From positions 1 to 64,000 of the forward strand of contig NZ_SJPS01000008.1 in NCBI RefSeq assembly GCF_007860015.1: a stretch of 64,000 nucleotides of DNA. Direction: 5' to 3'. Within the stretch, counting starts at the first letter, position 1, and every line of letters starts with the position of its first letter. Of this stretch, positions 61,121-64,000 are shown one piece after another. Position numbers and translations under genes: made by a program. Source of the stretch: Bythopirellula polymerisocia (GTDB lineage Bacteria > Planctomycetota > Planctomycetia > Pirellulales > Lacipirellulaceae). The notes under the pieces were generated by a model. It did no database searches. It had not been told where the DNA came from and saw nothing but the letters and a program-made list of their open reading frames with translations.

Positions 61121-63889
61121 CTAAGGGGGAGAATCCTCGTTTCCCTGCGGGACGCGGCTTAGCTCGAGGGCTGTTAAGCGGTCCATGGTTAGGCCGAGTT
61201 CTTGTGCGTAATTTTCGTTAGCGGGGTTTTCGGAAAGTAGTTTCGAGAAGACTGCTTTCGAGGCGAGGAGTTCCTGCTCGGCGGAGTCGGTATCGCCGTT
61301 GGCATCTTGCAGTTCACCCAGTAGACGGTGGGCAATGCCCAGGTCGCGACGGTAGGTTGGCATCGAGTCGGCCAGGGCTGCCAACTCTTCGAGCAAATTC
61401 ACTCCTCGCTGGGCAGACTTGATGCAAACAGTATTGTTTTCTTGCGTCTGCCATTGACTCGCCAGATTGATGTATACCCCTGCTAACTCAAAGGCGTAGC
61501 TGTGGACCTCCGGGTTTCGCAACTTCAATTCTTCCAAGAGCTCAATCGCTTGTTGGTAGTATTCAATCGCTGCTTCTGGCTCCTCTCGGTTGACTTTGAG
61601 ATCGGCTTCCCCTCGCAGGCAGAGTGCCAAGTTTCGTTGATGGCTCATTTCGTGGGGTTCACTCGCATGGAGCTTAGAAAACAGATCGATTGCGGCAAGG
61701 AAATTGGTTTCTGCGACGACATCGTCTCCCGAAATCCTGCGTACTACGGCCAGATTGTAATAACCCATGCCGAGGTCTCGCTGCAACTTGGGATCGGTCG
61801 TGTCGATCTTGTCGACCTTGGCCATGCGAATCATTTGCGCACGTTCAAAGAGTGGAAGTGCCTTGTCCCATTCGCCCACGGCGCGATAGGTATTGCCAAT
61901 GTTCATGACGCTACTGGCAAACATGCGAGCCGCCTCGACATCCTCGGGGGCGTTCTTGGCGAGTTCTTCGCGGACGTCGGCGGATTGCTGGAAATAGTCG
62001 CGAGATTCTTCAATGCGCCCCAGCCGCAAGAGTGCCCCGCCCATCGCGTTGAGCGTTTGACCGTAACTGCGTTGTACCTCTGAATTGTCGGGAGACGACT
62101 CCAGTAGTTGCTCTTGCAATTCAACCGCACGCTCAAAATGAGGTAGGGCATCTTTGGGGGAGTCGACTAACTGCACAATCGTGCCGACCAGATAGTTAGC
62201 CTCGGCCACCTCTCCTTGCAAGGAAGGATCGTCTTGCCGTTGTTCGAGGAAGTCCTGGTAATAGACGAGTGCCCGACGCAAGAGCTCCTGGCGGAGGTTT
62301 TGCATGCCAGGCTGTTGGATTAGCGTGTTTTCGCTCACGTCAGTCAGAAAACCTCGGACAGCGCTACGGGCCAGGTCAAAGTTACGCTGAGCGAGTTCAC
62401 GTTGTTGGGTTGCCTCGACAAAGTTGCTTTGCGCCTGTTCCCGGGCCGTCCTTTCGCGAACGTTCGCGGCGCTGAGAAGAACGACTCCGATGGTGAGGGC
62501 AGTGACGGCCACGGTGAGGGCAGCAGCCGAGCTAAGGACAAGGGCTTTGTGATTGCGGATCCAGCGCCAAGCACGGGCCGGCAAGGGCTCACGGTAGGCA
62601 AGGACTCGCTCGTCGGCCATGAAACGTTCCAAGTCATCGGACATCCCGCGGGCCGACTGGTAGCGATCTTGTGGCAGGCGAGCCATGGCTTTGAGGCAGA
62701 TTGCCTCGAGAGCGCGAGGAACCTGAGGATTTATCTCGCGAGGCTTGGGAAAGCGACTCATCTGGACGTTGCCCAGGACTTCTTCTTCGTTCCCCTTGAA
62801 GGGAGGGGAACCAGTCAAAACGTGATAAAGGGTAGACCCTAGGCTGTAGATATCGCTGGTGGCATCAAGCGCATCGAGTCGCCCCGCCGCCTGCTCGGGA
62901 CTCATGAACGAGGGGGTACCAACGACGCGGCCAATCTGGGTGCTGGTGGAACTGGCTCGCTGGGTGGTTTGCACTTTCGGGACAATGGATTCGTCAGTCT
63001 GGGTTGGATCGGTGAGCGTCTTGGCAAGGCCCCAGTCGACGACCAACGTTTCGCCGTAGTCCCCCAACATAATGTTGCTTGGTTTGATGTCGCGGTGGAT
63101 GACGCCCCGGCTATGGGCATAGTCAAGGGCGTGGCAAACGTGGATGATCTTGGCCACCAACTGGCGAAATTGCAACTGCTTCTCGGCGGGAGGAGAGGTG
63201 TCCTTGTAGAAATCAGTGACTGCATCTTGCAGGTTCAGACCGTGAATGAACCGCATCGCATAGAAGGGTCGACCATCGGCAAAATGGCCCAGGCTGTAGA
63301 CGGGGACGACACCTGGATGCTCGAGTGCTCCCGTGATTTCCGCCTCGCGGATGAAGCGATTACGATTCTCCTCGTGGTCTGCGTGGGCCGGGAGAATCTC
63401 TTTGAGGGCAATCTCGCGGTGGAGTTCTTCGTCTAGTGCAATAGATACACAACCTAGCCCCCCTTTCTGATGAACTCTTAGGAAGGTGAATCGTTGTTTC
63501 GAGTCGGCGATCTCACTCGTAACCGGAGCCAGGGTTGTGTATTGATCTGTGCTAGGAGTTGCCAATGTGTCGAACTCGACGGTTCCTTTTACGTCGGTAT
63601 CATCGATACCTTTGAGCGTGGCACGCACCGCTTCGAAAGCTTCGAGCGATTTAAGACTCTGCCGGGGATCATCACCGTTGCGCTCGAGATGTTTGCGAAC
63701 GACTCCATCGATGAGCTGGCTCTCTTCACGACTGAGCATCCCTTGCTCGACAAAGACCTCGCTCAGGGGCGTTTCCTTGTCGAGTATCCAGCGGCTTGTG
63801 GCAGCGATAAGATCATCGCGAGAGACAAAATCAAGCTGCACCGCCAGCACCCCAAAGAGCAAGTTTCGATCGGCGGAAGCAGTTGCCAT
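61121..63889 (-). CDS. Membrane Ser/Thr protein kinase with TPR-like repeats
   Basis: A 922-aa planctomycete-type kinase. N-terminal helical domain (1-120); kinase domain (about 132-425) with GGLGCV, K163, HRDIKPSN (265-272) and DWG in place of DFG (285-287); one transmembrane helix (about 449-475); then a long exported TPR-like repeat region (about 490-900). The repeats probably sense or bind a partner outside the membrane while the kinase acts in the cytoplasm. Confidence 0.92.
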   Translation of the reverse strand: MATASADRNLLFGVLAVQLDFVSRDDLIAATSRWILDKETPLSEVFVEQGMLSREESQLIDGVVRKHLERNGDDPRQSLKSLEAFEAVRATLKGIDDTDVKGTVEFDTLATPSTDQYTTLAPVTSEIADSKQRFTFLRVHQKGGLGCVSIALDEELHREIALKEILPAHADHEENRNRFIREAEITGALEHPGVVPVYSLGHFADGRPFYAMRFIHGLNLQDAVTDFYKDTSPPAEKQLQFRQLVAKIIHVCHALDYAHSRGVIHRDIKPSNIMLGDYGETLVVDWGLAKTLTDPTQTDESIVPKVQTTQRASSTSTQIGRVVGTPSFMSPEQAAGRLDALDATSDIYSLGSTLYHVLTGSPPFKGNEEEVLGNVQMSRFPKPREINPQVPRALEAICLKAMARLPQDRYQSARGMSDDLERFMADERVLAYREPLPARAWRWIRNHKALVLSSAAALTVAVTALTIGVVLLSAANVRERTAREQAQSNFVEATQQRELAQRNFDLARSAVRGFLTDVSENTLIQQPGMQNLRQELLRRALVYYQDFLEQRQDDPSLQGEVAEANYLVGTIVQLVDSPKDALPHFERAVELQEQLLESSPDNSEVQRSYGQTLNAMGGALLRLGRIEESRDYFQQSADVREELAKNAPEDVEAARMFASSVMNIGNTYRAVGEWDKALPLFERAQMIRMAKVDKIDTTDPKLQRDLGMGYYNLAVVRRISGDDVVAETNFLAAIDLFSKLHASEPHEMSHQRNLALCLRGEADLKVNREEPEAAIEYYQQAIELLEELKLRNPEVHSYAFELAGVYINLASQWQTQENNTVCIKSAQRGVNLLEELAALADSMPTYRRDLGIAHRLLGELQDANGDTDSAEQELLASKAVFSKLLSENPANENYAQELGLTMDRLTALELSRVPQGNEDSPP

Positions 63890-64000
63890 GGCTGCGACTT
63901 ACGGCGGACTAGTGACATTTTTCAGTACGAACTGTAGTGTACGAAGCCACTAGTGATGTTGCAAAGGCCGATCCGCTACTTGGGCCCGGCAACTCGTTGA

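Noticed and set aside
1..64000. CRISPR array
   Set aside because: No set of regularly spaced identical direct repeats was seen; the regular spacing at 42-45.5 kb is due to tRNA genes.

Overview
The window reads as chromosome of a planctomycete, most likely order Pirellulales. Pointers are a PEP-CTERM surface protein, a sulfatase with an export signal, a Ser/Thr kinase with a C-terminal repeat region, an S46 peptidase, paired NfeD proteins with FloA, a tail-bearing ExbB-type operon, and housekeeping proteins (ClpX, RecA, ThiC, ThrC, DapB, LspA) of the usual planctomycete kind. Gene density is moderate, and several intergenic stretches of 0.4-2 kb carry dispersed palindromic repeats.

Layout. 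0-5 kb: the first codons of an IS630-like transposase; a carboxymuconolactone-decarboxylase-family / ECF sigma / HX3CX2C anti-sigma operon; a PEP-CTERM protein; clpX. 5-13.5 kb: a secreted beta-domain protein, an SmtA-type metallothionein with a Fis-HTH protein, gdhA, a 57-aa small protein and a BON-MscS channel. 13.6-27.3 kb: canonical class II tRNA-Leu(CAA), a sulfatase, the NfeD/NfeD/FloA membrane group, an FtsX-type permease, an internally duplicated transporter and an S46 peptidase. 27.9-32.4 kb: three overlapping genes for an ExbB/MotA-like motor protein with a long coiled tail and two membrane-anchored partners.

32.5-40.1 kb is the most unusual protein-coding region. It holds an FHA protein with a degenerate EAL-like half, next to a Ser/Thr kinase fused to a tubulin/FtsZ-like GTPase domain; a divergent REC - degenerate GGDEF - CBS protein; and a winged-helix AAA+ ATPase. 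I infer a phospho- and nucleotide-controlled switch around a tubulin-like protein. An SPFH (slipin) gene follows.

42.0-45.5 kb is a dense single-strand array of 38 tRNA genes covering all 20 amino acids (Met being the CAT anticodon). Many are structurally odd: short-variable-arm tRNA-Leu, D-arms expanded by 14-17 nt, a tRNA-Tyr with almost no D-arm, rare anticodons (Ile TAT, Arg GCG), and two genes with unpaired acceptor stems. No gene encodes CCA; nearly all have C-T right after the discriminator. It looks like a second, divergent tRNA set beside the host's normal genes.

45.7-64 kb: a 2-kb repeat-rich gap; lspA with a DksA-type regulator; thrC-dapB; an MFS carrier; a heavy-metal-domain lipoprotein; thiC; a PPP-family phosphatase; recA; an HTH gene ending in a dispersed repeat (a decayed copy of its tail lies at 46.7 kb); another repeat-rich gap; a GNAT acetyltransferase; and a large Ser/Thr kinase.
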